Below are positions 37,988 through 47,395 of a stretch of DNA of 64,000 nucleotides, piece after piece; the first letter of the stretch is position 1, and every line of letters starts with the position of its first letter. Origin of the DNA: Psychrobacter sp. JB385 (lineage in GTDB: Bacteria > Pseudomonadota > Gammaproteobacteria > Pseudomonadales > Moraxellaceae); the NCBI RefSeq assembly GCF_900163785.1, contig NZ_FUKN01000008.1:20935-84934 (forward strand), read 5' to 3'. The position numbers and the translations under genes are program-made. The notes under the pieces are model-generated. The model made no database searches and was not told the origin of the DNA. It saw only the letters and a program-made list of their open reading frames with translations.

Positions 37988-38497
37988 TGAGTTATCCTTA
38001 TGTGGTTTTGATTGATTAACAGTGTTCATTGATGATGGGTGAGGCTAAATCGTATGTCCTAATAGAATTGCACTATTGTAAAAACTCGCGCTGATAATGT
38101 AGCCTTACAATCATCAACATTCATAATATGGCAACTCTATTGTTAACTCAGACTACAATAACAGATTTTATTGGTTATTTCAGCTACATCGACATTATAC
38201 TCACAAGGGTGGTTTCTCTCAATGCCCTTAACCCTGTGTTGACAACTCAACACATATAATCCTCATAACGGCGACTTGCATCAAACCCCAAAAACCGTTA
38301 AAATCGCGGTTTGATTTTCCCGCTGGGGAAAGGCTAAGTGAGCAGTAGCATGGTATTGTGTGCTGGAATAAGCCAGTGACGCAGTTGCCATTCTCATTAA
38401 TGTCCTTAGTGCCTCAGTTACGTATGCCATTGCTCAGTTTATACCTCAAAAAGAGGGTTAAATAGGCGATACATACATCGGACATAGAGAGTTTATT
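37988..38497. promoter_or_regulatory. Divergent yceI-rpmE2 region with palindrome and long leader
   Basis: A perfect inverted repeat, tgtgttga-caac-tcaacaca (38235-38254), directly abuts TATAAT (38255-38260). A transcript from this -10 would have a leader of about 230 bases before rpmE2. The leader contains several GC-rich patches (for example around 38300-38335) that could fold. No reading frame or known riboswitch was recognised in it. Confidence 0.5.
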
Positions 38498-38767
38498 ATG
38501 CGTAAAGATATCCATCCTAATTACCAAGAAGTTTTGTTCCATGACACTAACGCTGACGTGTTCTTTTTGACTCGTTCAACCGTTAAGACCAAAGCCACTC
38601 GTGAATACGAAGGTACAGAATACCCATACTACCCACTTGATATCTCAAGTGCGTCGCATCCATTCTATACTGGTGAGCAACGTAAAACTTCTACTGAAGG
38701 TCGTGTTGCAAGCTTCAACAAACGCTTTGGTGCGTTTGGTGGCCGTAGCAAAAAAGCTGCTGAATAA
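38498..38767 (+). CDS. rpmE2: 50S ribosomal protein L31 type B
   Basis: The 89-residue protein begins [17 protein letters not shown] and ends KRFGAFGGR, as in L31 type B. It has no cysteines, so it is the zinc-free paralogue. In many bacteria such paralogues replace the zinc-binding L31 under zinc limitation and are repressed by Zur. A typical gammaproteobacterial Zur box was not evident here, but a different palindrome lies at 38235-38254. Confidence 0.95.
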   Translation: MRKDIHPNYQEVLFHDTNADVFFLTRSTVKTKATREYEGTEYPYYPLDISSASHPFYTGEQRKTSTEGRVASFNKRFGAFGGRSKKAAE

Positions 38768-38800
38768 TTCAGACAGATTTGCCACAGCAATGCTTGCCAC

Positions 38801-38832
38801 AAAAAACCGCTGATGATTCAGCGGTTTTTTTT
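38801..38832 (+). terminator. rpmE2 terminator
   Basis: Perfect stem aaaaaaccgctga/tcagcggtttttt with loop TGAT and a T run. Confidence 0.93.
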
Positions 38833-38885
38833 GGTTTTGAGTAAGGATTAATATCTAAGTAAATATCATGACTGATACCTAAGGA

Positions 38886-39719
38886 TTATTCAGCTTCAGA
38901 GATGTCCAATAGCGCTAATATTCGCTCTGATACTTGCTGTGCCCAATAACCATACATCAGGCTGCTTGGGTGAAAACCATCACTGGCAAACATTACGGCG
39001 ATATCGATTGGTGAGCCATTAGAGTGCTCTCTTATCATTCGCGCAAAATCGGTTGCCATATAGTTGACACCATCATGAGCCGCGCACACTTGCTGCAATA
39101 TTTGATCAAGCATTAAGGCTTTAGCGCCCACAAAGCTATTTAAAGGCGCTGGAATTGCAGGCATGTCTGCCATCGGTGGTAGACTCAGAAAAATCAATTC
39201 TCTAACGCCAAATTTGCGTTGGGCAATGGCAATGATGTCTTCAATTTGCTGCTGCCATTTATCAATCGCAACATTAGAAGTCGTATCATTGACGCCTACG
39301 CTGAGCAGCATGACATCAACGGGTCTATTGGGCGCGGGTAGGACATAAAGTCTGCGTAAGATATCAAAGCTGGTATGACCAGTCGTGGCTTGCAATGACC
39401 AATCAAGCATACTAAAGCTTGAGTAAGTAGAAAGCTGCTGCGTCAGTATAGGAATCAGCTTACCGACCAACGCTTCTTGCTGCGTTTGACTGCCAACACC
39501 AGCGGCTGCCGAATCCCCGACGATCATTAGTTTAAGGGTGGATTTGACCTCAGATGCTCGGTCACTAGCAGAAGGATGTAACGAGACGAGTCCGCATCGC
39601 TCGCCATCTGGCTCAGGAAGACGAACGGTATCGCGTTTGATTCTGCGACCTTGATGAAAATAAACTGGAGCAAGCAGCACGTCTTTTGCGACCGATGCAA
39701 TCTTGTGAGTATTTACCAT
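38886..39719 (-). CDS. SGNH/GDSL-type hydrolase
   Basis: The 277-residue protein shows the SGNH blocks: GDSAAAGVG (block I with nucleophile Ser, about residues 68-76), a Gly-bearing block II, GVND (block III Asn) and DGFHPS (block V Asp and His). There is no clear signal peptide. It is probably an esterase or acyl hydrolase. Its ATG overlaps the nadV stop by 7 bases (ATGGTAA), so the two are translationally coupled. Confidence 0.87.
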   Translation of the reverse strand: MVNTHKIASVAKDVLLAPVYFHQGRRIKRDTVRLPEPDGERCGLVSLHPSASDRASEVKSTLKLMIVGDSAAAGVGSQTQQEALVGKLIPILTQQLSTYSSFSMLDWSLQATTGHTSFDILRRLYVLPAPNRPVDVMLLSVGVNDTTSNVAIDKWQQQIEDIIAIAQRKFGVRELIFLSLPPMADMPAIPAPLNSFVGAKALMLDQILQQVCAAHDGVNYMATDFARMIREHSNGSPIDIAVMFASDGFHPSSLMYGYWAQQVSERILALLDISEAE

Positions 39720-41110
39720 CCAGCACGCTCCCGAATAGTGGTAAGGCTATCATCTATTAATAATTGACCATCAACATAGACATTACGTAATAGGTTGTCA
39801 GTCTCATTGGTCAAGTCATCTGCTTTGATAGTTTGCAGAACGTTATTATCACGTTTAATTAAAGCCAAACGTCCTTTTTTCGAGCGTTTAGAGCGGCTCG
39901 TGATTGGATCTTTATAAATGTCTTTCCATGTACCATTGATGCAGATAGCGCTAGATTTCATCGCCCAGCTCATCGTATCGCGATTGACTTGTTGCAGTAG
40001 ACCACCGCCCATGCCGAACGTTACGTTTTCAGCGCTAAAGCCGGCTTTCAGTATCACGTCAATAATCTTGCTCAGGCTTTGCGGGCTGATACCATCGCCT
40101 TGGATGATTCGCACATAATCAGGTAGTACCTTGTAGCCTTTACTGTTGGTTGTTGTACCAAACTTAACTGCCAAACGCTCCAACGCTTCACGCACCACTT
40201 TAGTTGGCTCACCACTGTCTGGTCTGATAACCAAGGTGCCACCCATGTTTTTTACGTCCTCTTTTAGACTGCCACCCCAAATATTATCAATGGCATTCCA
40301 CAAGTCATAACTATCAGACACGACAGAAAACGCCTTATCTTTACCGCCAAACTGTTCAATCATATTGGCGAAGGCCGCAGTCTCACCATTACGCCCCCAT
40401 GCGGTCATGGTGCTGTGCTCAGCCGCAGGAATAGAAAACGCAGGCATGTCTTTACCCATCTGATACCAGCGGCTGGCTGCAACGAGCGCCGTCATTGAAT
40501 CTGTACCAGAAAAGTTGACTAAATGTGCCAAACTGCCAAGTGCAACGGATTCTTGACTTGACGCGCCGCGCGCCCCAAAGTCATGCAAGCGAAAAGGCAG
40601 CGACTCTGTATTGTCTGCTGACTTTTCTAGCGCTTGACGGATAATCTCTTTGCAATAGCGAGAGACACTAGCGACCGTTGATGGATACCAAATCGCGCGC
40701 AATAGAGCTGTTTCAATGTAGCTGGGCAACCAATAAAACTCAGGATCAGTATTGATGACTTGGCAGACGACATTAGAGACGGGGACGATGCTGCCTTCTG
40801 GTATGGCTTCGATGCGCAATGGTAAGTAGCCGCCATGTTTTTCGACCAAACGCTCCCAACCAGCACGATTAAAAGTCAATCCATGTGCTTGAATGACCAT
40901 TTCGGCTTCATCAATGTCTTGATGGGTGATAGGGGTACTCAAATATTCTTTGAGAAACGCTTGTAGGCCAAAGAACACCACATCATAGTCGCCTTTACGC
41001 GCTTCAATGTAGCTTGACAGATACTCACTGCCACTTGGGTATTGCACCCAATGTGAAGTTTTATAACTGTCGCTATTGAGAATCAAATTGTTTAAATTGC
41101 TGGTGTACAT
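39713..41110 (-). CDS. nadV: Nicotinamide phosphoribosyltransferase
   Basis: NadV converts nicotinamide and phosphoribosyl pyrophosphate to nicotinamide mononucleotide, allowing direct NAD salvage. The 465-residue protein has the NAMPT-type blocks DSYKTSHWVQYP, RLHDFGARGASS, the catalytic His region SIPAAEHST, VSDSYDLWNAI, VIRPDSGEP and GMGGGLLQQ. ATG at 41110 has AGGAG 7 bases upstream. It is followed (overlapping) by the SGNH hydrolase and preceded on the same strand by nadM, so the pair completes a two-step route to NAD. Confidence 0.94.
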   Translation of the reverse strand: MYTSNLNNLILNSDSYKTSHWVQYPSGSEYLSSYIEARKGDYDVVFFGLQAFLKEYLSTPITHQDIDEAEMVIQAHGLTFNRAGWERLVEKHGGYLPLRIEAIPEGSIVPVSNVVCQVINTDPEFYWLPSYIETALLRAIWYPSTVASVSRYCKEIIRQALEKSADNTESLPFRLHDFGARGASSQESVALGSLAHLVNFSGTDSMTALVAASRWYQMGKDMPAFSIPAAEHSTMTAWGRNGETAAFANMIEQFGGKDKAFSVVSDSYDLWNAIDNIWGGSLKEDVKNMGGTLVIRPDSGEPTKVVREALERLAVKFGTTTNSKGYKVLPDYVRIIQGDGISPQSLSKIIDVILKAGFSAENVTFGMGGGLLQQVNRDTMSWAMKSSAICINGTWKDIYKDPITSRSKRSKKGRLALIKRDNNVLQTIKADDLTNETDNLLRNVYVDGQLLIDDSLTTIRERAGW

Positions 41111-41279
41111 CACAGAACTCCTCTGCTTTGAGATGCTGCAACTGCTTTAATAAAAGAGCAGTTGCGGCGTTTAACCGTTGCCGTCTATCGGCATTGGCGT
41201 GAAAATTAAAATAAATTATATAACGTAGACTTAAAAGATGATGGATAAACAATACACCAAATAGTCAATCTATAACATC

Positions 41280-42335
41280 CTACAATCCGACCATCTTAGT
41301 AATAATCGCATAGTGGTCTTCAAACATCATCTTGGCATCAAGCTCTGCCAATGGCAGCCAAAAAGCCTTGACTGCATCATCGCCGCCTTTGACTTTTGGT
41401 AAGCCCTTTGGATCGTTTTTTAGCTGAAAGTAAAAGGCTTGGGTGATGGTGCGACCACGAGCAGAGCGATACGGATCATCAAAGGTGTGCTGACTGTGGC
41501 ATGAGCCACGTAAGACAGGCTCAGGTACTTTGAGTCGTGTCTCTTCACGCAGCTCGCGAATACAAGCGTCAAACAAGGTTTCTTTTGGGTTTAAAAATCC
41601 GCCCGGCAATGCCCATAGTCCGCGCCCTGGCAGACTGCGGCGCTCAACCAATAAGATGTGCCCTGACTGCACAATCAAAGCATCCGCCGTCATAAAGGTA
41701 GGTGGATAAGGCGCAGATTCCCACTGTCTTTTATATTTGTCAATAAAATCTGCTTCTTCGTGCAACTGCTTGTAGTCATCCGTTTTTTTGAACTGATCTA
41801 ACACATTGCGAGTGGATTCAGGCGTACGCTCAGGCGTGGGTGTGGCTCCCATCAGATAGCTGTCACGAATGGGCGTGGCGGACAAATTGTGATAATTGGG
41901 CACAGAAACCGAGTCCCAATTGGGAAATAACGACAGATAATATGATGAGCTGTCTTTTGAATGGCCAATCAAACCAATATCTGTTTGCAAATCACCTGTG
42001 ACAGATTTGACACCAGCTTGCACGTACTGTAGCCAGCGCGTGTCGTTATAAAGCGCATCGTCTAACCCAACACAATGAATGCGCGCCGCTTCTTCATCAG
42101 AGTACGCGTCTTTAATCATTGCAGCACGTTCATCCACGCTAAAGGGATTGCGTAAGCTACGAGGTAAGTTGGCGGAACCAATGAGCATAATAACTTCATC
42201 TGAGCGCTTTAAAGCTTCATCGATGACCGCTTTGTGACCACAATGAAATGGCTGAAAACGCCCGATAAAAACCAAATAACGATAGTGTTTATGGTCTTGT
42301 GTGTCTGAGTGATGCTGCTCTGATGATGCGCTCAT
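41280..42335 (-). CDS. nadM: Bifunctional NMN adenylyltransferase/Nudix hydrolase
   Basis: The N-terminal half is an NMN adenylyltransferase with GRFQPFHCGH (25-34) and LSATPIRDS. The C-terminal half is a Nudix domain with the box GGFLNPKETLFDA...REETRL (pattern Gx5Ex7REUxEExGU, last Gly replaced). In characterised homologues the first domain makes NAD from NMN and the second has ADP-ribose pyrophosphatase activity. The 351-residue length fits. It lies 170 bases upstream of nadV on the same strand. Confidence 0.94.
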   Translation of the reverse strand: MSASSEQHHSDTQDHKHYRYLVFIGRFQPFHCGHKAVIDEALKRSDEVIMLIGSANLPRSLRNPFSVDERAAMIKDAYSDEEAARIHCVGLDDALYNDTRWLQYVQAGVKSVTGDLQTDIGLIGHSKDSSSYYLSLFPNWDSVSVPNYHNLSATPIRDSYLMGATPTPERTPESTRNVLDQFKKTDDYKQLHEEADFIDKYKRQWESAPYPPTFMTADALIVQSGHILLVERRSLPGRGLWALPGGFLNPKETLFDACIRELREETRLKVPEPVLRGSCHSQHTFDDPYRSARGRTITQAFYFQLKNDPKGLPKVKGGDDAVKAFWLPLAELDAKMMFEDHYAIITKMVGL

Positions 42336-42469
42336 ATATGCCAGTTTCCTACAACTTATTTTTTTTGATAAAAAATTAATGACGCTAATATTGACACAGC
42401 CTGTGACTTTCTGACAAGTATAAAGATGTTTTATAAGTGCTGACTATTGGCCTGTGTTTTAAATACAGT

Positions 42470-42502
42470 AAAAGCCCCTCCAAACTATTAGAGAGGCTTT
42501 AA
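42470..42502 (-). terminator. Terminator of glutathione transferase gene
   Basis: On the minus strand a 10-bp stem with one mismatch (aaagcctctc/gaggggcttt) is followed by a short T run. It lies about 45 bases after the stop. Confidence 0.65.
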
Positions 42503-42543
42503 GACAAAGTTCATAAAAATGAAACAGGTCTAACGACTAAATG

Positions 42544-43173
42544 CTAAAGCGACTCAATTTTACTAATACCTTCTTGGCGTATCACTTCTGTCAATCCAGC
42601 GTCAGACTCAATACGAGTGATAAAGGCATTGAAGTTCTTATAGCTAGAGAGGTCAAGCTTCATTTTTTTCGCCCATGTCAGTATGACATATAGGTAGATA
42701 TCGGCTGTGGTCTTAGTGCCTGTCAGATAATCCTGTGTGCCAAGCTGTGTGTTGGGATACTCAAGCAAGCCTACGATTTTTTTCTTCGCGTTGTCTTTTA
42801 AATCTGCTTGTGCGGCTTTATCTTTTACGAAGCCATCAGGACCGAACAGTGGTCCAAAGCTTTTATGGACATCTGAATTGATAAAGGCTAACCAGTGCAT
42901 GATCTCGGCACGTTGGGCGGGCGAGCTAGTAGCACCGAAGATGTTAGCGTCAGGATACTTAGCATCAATATAGGCTTGCACAGCAATATTTTGCGTGACT
43001 ACGGTATCGCCATCTACGATTGCAGGTACTGAACCCTGCGGGTTAATACGCAGATATTCTTCTGATTTAACCGAATCGTGATCGAGTATTTCTAATTCAT
43101 AATCTGCTTTTGCCCACTCAAGAGCAACGTGTGGAACCACTGAGCACGCGCCTGGCATAATATATAACTTCAT
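42544..43173 (-). CDS. Glutathione S-transferase, beta-class-like
   Basis: The 209-residue protein starts MKLYIMPGACS, with the beta-class catalytic Cys10. The thioredoxin-like N-domain has INPQGSVPAI (cis-Pro) and TQNIAVQAYI, and the helical C-domain has LTGTKTTADIYLYVIL. It likely conjugates or binds glutathione in detoxification. The promoter lies in the 500-base region shared with nfuA. Confidence 0.92.
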   Translation of the reverse strand: MKLYIMPGACSVVPHVALEWAKADYELEILDHDSVKSEEYLRINPQGSVPAIVDGDTVVTQNIAVQAYIDAKYPDANIFGATSSPAQRAEIMHWLAFINSDVHKSFGPLFGPDGFVKDKAAQADLKDNAKKKIVGLLEYPNTQLGTQDYLTGTKTTADIYLYVILTWAKKMKLDLSSYKNFNAFITRIESDAGLTEVIRQEGISKIESL

Positions 43174-43671
43174 AAAATATCCTTTTAGGTTTATTCTTTT
43201 GGATTTATCGTTTTGTGGAATTTAGTCTAAGCAACTGAGCCATATAACTCAGTTATATTATGTGAGTTTAGTTTTAAGAGATGTAGCGTTACCTTATCCT
43301 TGATAATCTATCTGATGGCCTTAATATAAGCAGTAACAGATACTGTGTGAATACATAAAGATTTTTACGCCGTATTATTGGCTTTGTTTATACTTTTGAT
43401 GTCACCATTAAAAAAACCAATAGTGACTATTAATGACGGTCATGGCTCAATTCGCAGTAGCGTGGTCGGAATTGTTGCATAAGTGCGGTATAATAGTGGT
43501 TACAAATTTATCAACATGTTGTAAAAACAACAGTCAACGCTTTAACATGATAAACCATGTTCATTGACAATTTACACAGACATTACTCATCCAAATTAAA
43601 GACATAATCCCTTTCACGACACAGTAGCCATGATAAAAATAGCGCTTGTGTCATAACGCGTAGGACATATT
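43174..43671. other. Divergent gst-nfuA region
   Basis: About 500 bases with no gene. A TATAAT (43489-43494) without a convincing -35 probably serves nfuA. Downstream of it lies caacatgttg (43512-43521), the same 10-bp palindrome seen at 9065-9074. No IscR consensus was clear. Confidence 0.4.
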
Positions 43672-44355
43672 ATGAGTGAGCAAACCCAAGCTGATAGCCA
43701 ATTAGACCAATCAGTTGACTATGAGTCAGCATTAGACACCGAGCAAGTGGAAGCAAAAAGCAATATTACCATCACTGAATCTGCTCAAGGATATCTAGCA
43801 GAGTTGCTGGCTAAGCAAGATACCGATGGTATCGGTGTGCGTATTTTTGTTGAGCATCCAGGCACGCCGCGCGCAGAATGCTGTATGGCTTATAACCAGC
43901 CTGGCGAAGAAGACAGTGCTGATTTAAAATTCAGCTATGAGAACTTCTCTGCGTTTATTGAGGCGGCTTCAGTCCCTTACCTAGAAGATGCCGTGATCGA
44001 TTATAATAAAGACCGTTTCGGTGGTCAGCTGACCTTCCGCGCGCCAAACTCTAAAGTACCTAAAGTGGGTGCTGATGCCAGCATCGAAGAACGTATCAAC
44101 TACGTCTTACAGTCAGAGATCAATCCTGGCTTAGCGGCGCATGGTGGCGATGTACAGCTGCTTGAGCTGATTGACGAAGAAGGCATTGGCCTGACTGCTG
44201 TGTTGAAGTTCGGTGGTGGTTGCCAAGGGTGTTCAGCCGTTGATATGACATTGCGCCAAGGCGTTGAAGTACAGCTCAAACAGCAAATACCAGAATTGAC
44301 GCAAGTGATTGATGACACGGATCATACGCGTACAGAAAATGCTTATTACAAATAA
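43672..44355 (+). CDS. nfuA: Fe-S biogenesis protein NfuA
   Basis: NfuA carries and transfers 4Fe-4S clusters to target enzymes. The 227-residue protein has a degenerate A-type domain (about residues 30-125, [15 protein letters not shown]) and a C-terminal Nfu domain with the cluster-binding Cys184-x-x-Cys187 ([10 protein letters not shown]). An acidic N-terminal extension of about 28 residues precedes the A-type domain. It ends at a strong terminator. Confidence 0.95.
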   Translation: MSEQTQADSQLDQSVDYESALDTEQVEAKSNITITESAQGYLAELLAKQDTDGIGVRIFVEHPGTPRAECCMAYNQPGEEDSADLKFSYENFSAFIEAASVPYLEDAVIDYNKDRFGGQLTFRAPNSKVPKVGADASIEERINYVLQSEINPGLAAHGGDVQLLELIDEEGIGLTAVLKFGGGCQGCSAVDMTLRQGVEVQLKQQIPELTQVIDDTDHTRTENAYYK

Positions 44356-44474
44356 AAGCAAAGTGATGGTAAAGAGAAGTGGCAGCAATATATTTACTCA
44401 CGAGTTATCATATCTTTTGTGATTGATGAGTGATTGTCGTTCAGTATTGAGTCAGCCTTCTTTTCCATTCTAAA

Positions 44475-44512
44475 CAAAAAAGCCCATATCAATTTGATGT
44501 GGGCTTTTTTTA
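44475..44512. terminator. Bidirectional terminator between nfuA and the PfkB kinase
   Basis: Stem aaaaaagcccatatc/gatgtgggctttttt (one G-T pair), loop AATTT. Confidence 0.92.
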
Positions 44513-44540
44513 TGTAAGATTAAGAACGCGTGTCGCGATT

Positions 44541-45560
44541 TTAAGCAGACAGCACGCGTTGAGCAATATCTTTGTAATCTTGTGAGGCTAAGCGTGGCCC
44601 AAATTGCTGAATGATTTGTGCGGAGACTTCGCTGGCAAGGCGTCCACATTCTGGCAAGGTATAGTGCTGAGACAGAGCATACAAGAAGGTGCCCGCATAA
44701 TTGTCACCCGCGCCATTGGTATCAATCACATTGGCGACCACAGGCGTCGCAACTTCATAGATCTCAATCTCTGACTCAGTATCAGGCTTATGGGCGATGA
44801 CGGCCCCATTGGCACCATCAGTAACCACCGCCGTTTGGCAATGATCGAGTAGGGCGCGTGCTGCTGCTTTAAGCTGCTTTTTGTCCGTGAATAATCTGGC
44901 CTCTTCGCTATTACAAAATATCACCGCTACTTTGTTGCCAAGTATATTGAGCAAACCGTCTTTGGCGAACTTTACGACCGCAGGGTCTGCAAAGCTCACA
45001 GCGATCTTTGTGCCATGAATGCCTGCTTGTTGACGTAATTGCGTCATTGCAGGTTGAATACTTTCAGACATGGCTAGATAGCCCTCTATGTATAACCAGT
45101 CGGCTTGTGTCAGCGCATCAAAATCGACATTATCAGCTGTGATATCACTTGACGTACCAAGGTAGGTTTGCATGGTGCGCTCCCCATCTTCGGTCACGGC
45201 CACCACACAAGAGCCTGTCACACCGCCGTCATGAATAGACTTATCTGAGGTAGCAACGCCAGCCTCGTGCAAATCTCTGAGGTAAAACGCGCCTTGATCG
45301 TCATCACCAACGCGGCACGCATAAAAAGGTTTGCCACCAAGACTGGCAAAAGCATACATGGTATTGGCAGCGGAACCGCCACCTGCTTGTTTTGAGGGGA
45401 TAATTTCAGAAAGCTTGAAATAGGCAAGCAGTTGCTGCTGCTCTTCAAAACCTGCCAGCGTCATATTGCCTTTTGTTAAATCAATCTCTTCTAATGCTGC
45501 ATCTGATATCAAATATTCGTGGTCAACCAAAGCATTTCCTATTGCCATTACATCGTACAT
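44541..45560 (-). CDS. PfkB-family sugar/adenosine kinase
   Basis: The 339-residue protein has the PfkB signatures: GGSAANTMYAFASLGG near residue 60, and DTNGAGDNYAGTFLY (about residues 277-291) with the catalytic Asp. MAIGNALVDHE at the start matches the bacterial 'adenosine kinase' group, but the substrate (adenosine, ribose or another nucleoside) cannot be fixed from sequence. It lies 74 bases downstream of rsmI on the same strand. Confidence 0.85.
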   Translation of the reverse strand: MYDVMAIGNALVDHEYLISDAALEEIDLTKGNMTLAGFEEQQQLLAYFKLSEIIPSKQAGGGSAANTMYAFASLGGKPFYACRVGDDDQGAFYLRDLHEAGVATSDKSIHDGGVTGSCVVAVTEDGERTMQTYLGTSSDITADNVDFDALTQADWLYIEGYLAMSESIQPAMTQLRQQAGIHGTKIAVSFADPAVVKFAKDGLLNILGNKVAVIFCNSEEARLFTDKKQLKAAARALLDHCQTAVVTDGANGAVIAHKPDTESEIEIYEVATPVVANVIDTNGAGDNYAGTFLYALSQHYTLPECGRLASEVSAQIIQQFGPRLASQDYKDIAQRVLSA

Positions 45561-45634
45561 TGCTTACCCCTTTTCAATGAATTTATACATCCCATTTTTA
45601 CATTTTATTGTGAGCAGTGTGGTGCGTCACCGTG

Positions 45635-46570
45635 CTAGGCTTGGATTTCAAGCAGACGTTGATACAGCGCATTTTTTTTGACACCTGTAATGTCAGCCGC
45701 CAATGCTGCCGCCTTTTTAACCGACAAGTCTTCTAATAAGCGCCCTAATAACTTGTCATGAGCACTAATATCATCGGTATCTTGCGCGACATTTACGCCT
45801 GCCACGACGACGACGATTTCACCGCGTTGTTGATTGTCATCCGCTTTTACAAACTCGACCAAGTCCCCAAGTGTACTTTTACGAACCGTCTCAAACGTCT
45901 TAGTCAATTCACGGCAAAAAGTCACCTCACGCTCTGCCCCAAATACCGTCTTCATGTCTTCTAAACTGGCAATGATGCGATGCGGTGCCTCATAAAATAT
46001 CAAGGTTTCGGTACGGGTTTGCAGCGCTGTTAACTGTTTTTGGCGACCATGTGTTTTTGCAGGCAAAAAACCAATGAAGCTAAATCGATCTGACGGTAGA
46101 CCTGCCACCGACAATGCGGCAATCGCAGCAGAAGCGCCAACAATCGGTGATACTATCACCTTGGCCGCGTGCGCTGCTTGTACCAATTGATAACCTGGAT
46201 CACTGACCAATGGCGTGCCTGCATCGCTGATCAGGGCAACTGAATGACCTTGCTGGATCATTTCAATGATTTTAGGGGTTTGAATGGCGCTATTGTGTTC
46301 ATGATAGGCCCACAGCTTGTGGTGACCTTTTTGTTTTACGCCAGTATCAGCGTCGGCATCAGGATTCACTGACTCTGTATCGTCCGTTTTACTGCCTCGG
46401 GTATCAATACCAAAATGTGACAAGAGCTTACCTGACGTGCGGGTGTCTTCGCAGGCAATAATAGCCACTTGTTTTAAGATATCGATTGCATGTGGTGTCA
46501 TGTCAGTCAGATTACCAATTGGCGTGGCAACAATATAGAGACAAGCTGGCATCGCAGTAAGGGTAGACAT
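45635..46570 (-). CDS. rsmI: 16S rRNA (cytidine-1402-2'-O) methyltransferase
   Basis: RsmI methylates the ribose of C1402 in 16S rRNA at the decoding centre. The 311-residue protein has the tetrapyrrole-methylase fold: LYIVATPIGNLTDMT at the start, CEDTRTSGKLL, LISDAGTPLVSDPG, and the FIGFLP and FYEAPHR blocks. A hydrophilic insert of about 25 residues (near 60-85, rich in Asp and Thr) is extra compared with E. coli. It is divergent from the YraN gene, as in many Proteobacteria. Confidence 0.94.
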   Translation of the reverse strand: MSTLTAMPACLYIVATPIGNLTDMTPHAIDILKQVAIIACEDTRTSGKLLSHFGIDTRGSKTDDTESVNPDADADTGVKQKGHHKLWAYHEHNSAIQTPKIIEMIQQGHSVALISDAGTPLVSDPGYQLVQAAHAAKVIVSPIVGASAAIAALSVAGLPSDRFSFIGFLPAKTHGRQKQLTALQTRTETLIFYEAPHRIIASLEDMKTVFGAEREVTFCRELTKTFETVRKSTLGDLVEFVKADDNQQRGEIVVVVAGVNVAQDTDDISAHDKLLGRLLEDLSVKKAAALAADITGVKKNALYQRLLEIQA

Positions 46571-46778
46571 GAAAACCTCGAATGATTAAAAAATATTAAA
46601 AATGGTAGGCACCGTCGAACCTATAGTCAGCATGGGCTATTTATCTCAATCAAATGATAAATGAGCAAGTCATATCACAGTCATGGCTAACGTAAACAGA
46701 AACAGATGGCGCAAAAGTGGTTAGTTTAGCATGTTGTGCTATGATAATTCTGAAATGTTCATTAGACCCACAACCATT

Positions 46779-47228
46779 ATGGCAAATCACAAATCCTCTT
46801 GTAGCCCCTTGATTTTAACCTCACCAAAACAGCGTCAAGGCGGTCAGTTTGAGCAGCAAGCATGTGCTTTTTTGCAGGCGCAAGGTCTGTGCTTGATTGT
46901 CCAAAACTGGCAACAACCAAAAGTGGGAGAGTTAGACTTGGTGATGCTTGAGACAGGGCCTGCATGGTCGACTGTGGTATTTGTTGAGGTGCGACAGCGC
47001 AAGCGTTCAGGCTTTGGAGATGCTGCTCTCAGTATTACTGCAAGCAAACAGCGCAAAGTGATCAAAACGGCCAAATATTTTTTGCAGCAGCACCCTGAGT
47101 ATGCACAGTATGACTGCCGGTTTGATGTGATTGCTTATGATACATCGAATAAAACTCAGTCAAAAGGGCAGCTGGTGGACGAGCAACCAGAGTGGTTGCA
47201 AGGCGCTTTTGTTGCAAATGCATGGTGA
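46779..47228 (+). CDS. UPF0102 (YraN) family protein
   Basis: The protein of about 149 residues has the nuclease-like YraN core: GGQFEQQACAFLQAQG, NWQQPKVGELDLVMLE, VVFVEVRQRKRSGFG and CRFDVIAYD, resembling the PD-(D/E)xK Holliday-junction resolvase fold. Biochemical function is not established. Start choice is uncertain: ATG at 46779 gives the normal N-terminus, while 46731 overlaps a TATGAT that may be the -10 box. Conserved pairing with rsmI supports the call. Confidence 0.87.
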   Translation: MANHKSSCSPLILTSPKQRQGGQFEQQACAFLQAQGLCLIVQNWQQPKVGELDLVMLETGPAWSTVVFVEVRQRKRSGFGDAALSITASKQRKVIKTAKYFLQQHPEYAQYDCRFDVIAYDTSNKTQSKGQLVDEQPEWLQGAFVANAW

Positions 47229-47395
47229 TAAGGGCGCATAATCTCTTTTTAAGAAGACCGAATTGAGTCTGACTGTCAGTCACCGTTACTAAAAACCTAA
47301 CCGTCATGCATAAAAATTCAGTAAAGTAGCGGAGTTAACGAGATAAGTGAACGGACTTTCTACCATTTTTACAAACCTGCTCTAAGAGGTAAATC

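Noticed and set aside
38261..38497. Riboswitch (cobalamin or glycine type) in the rpmE2 leader
   Set aside because: GC-rich patches are present, but the diagnostic conserved boxes were not found.
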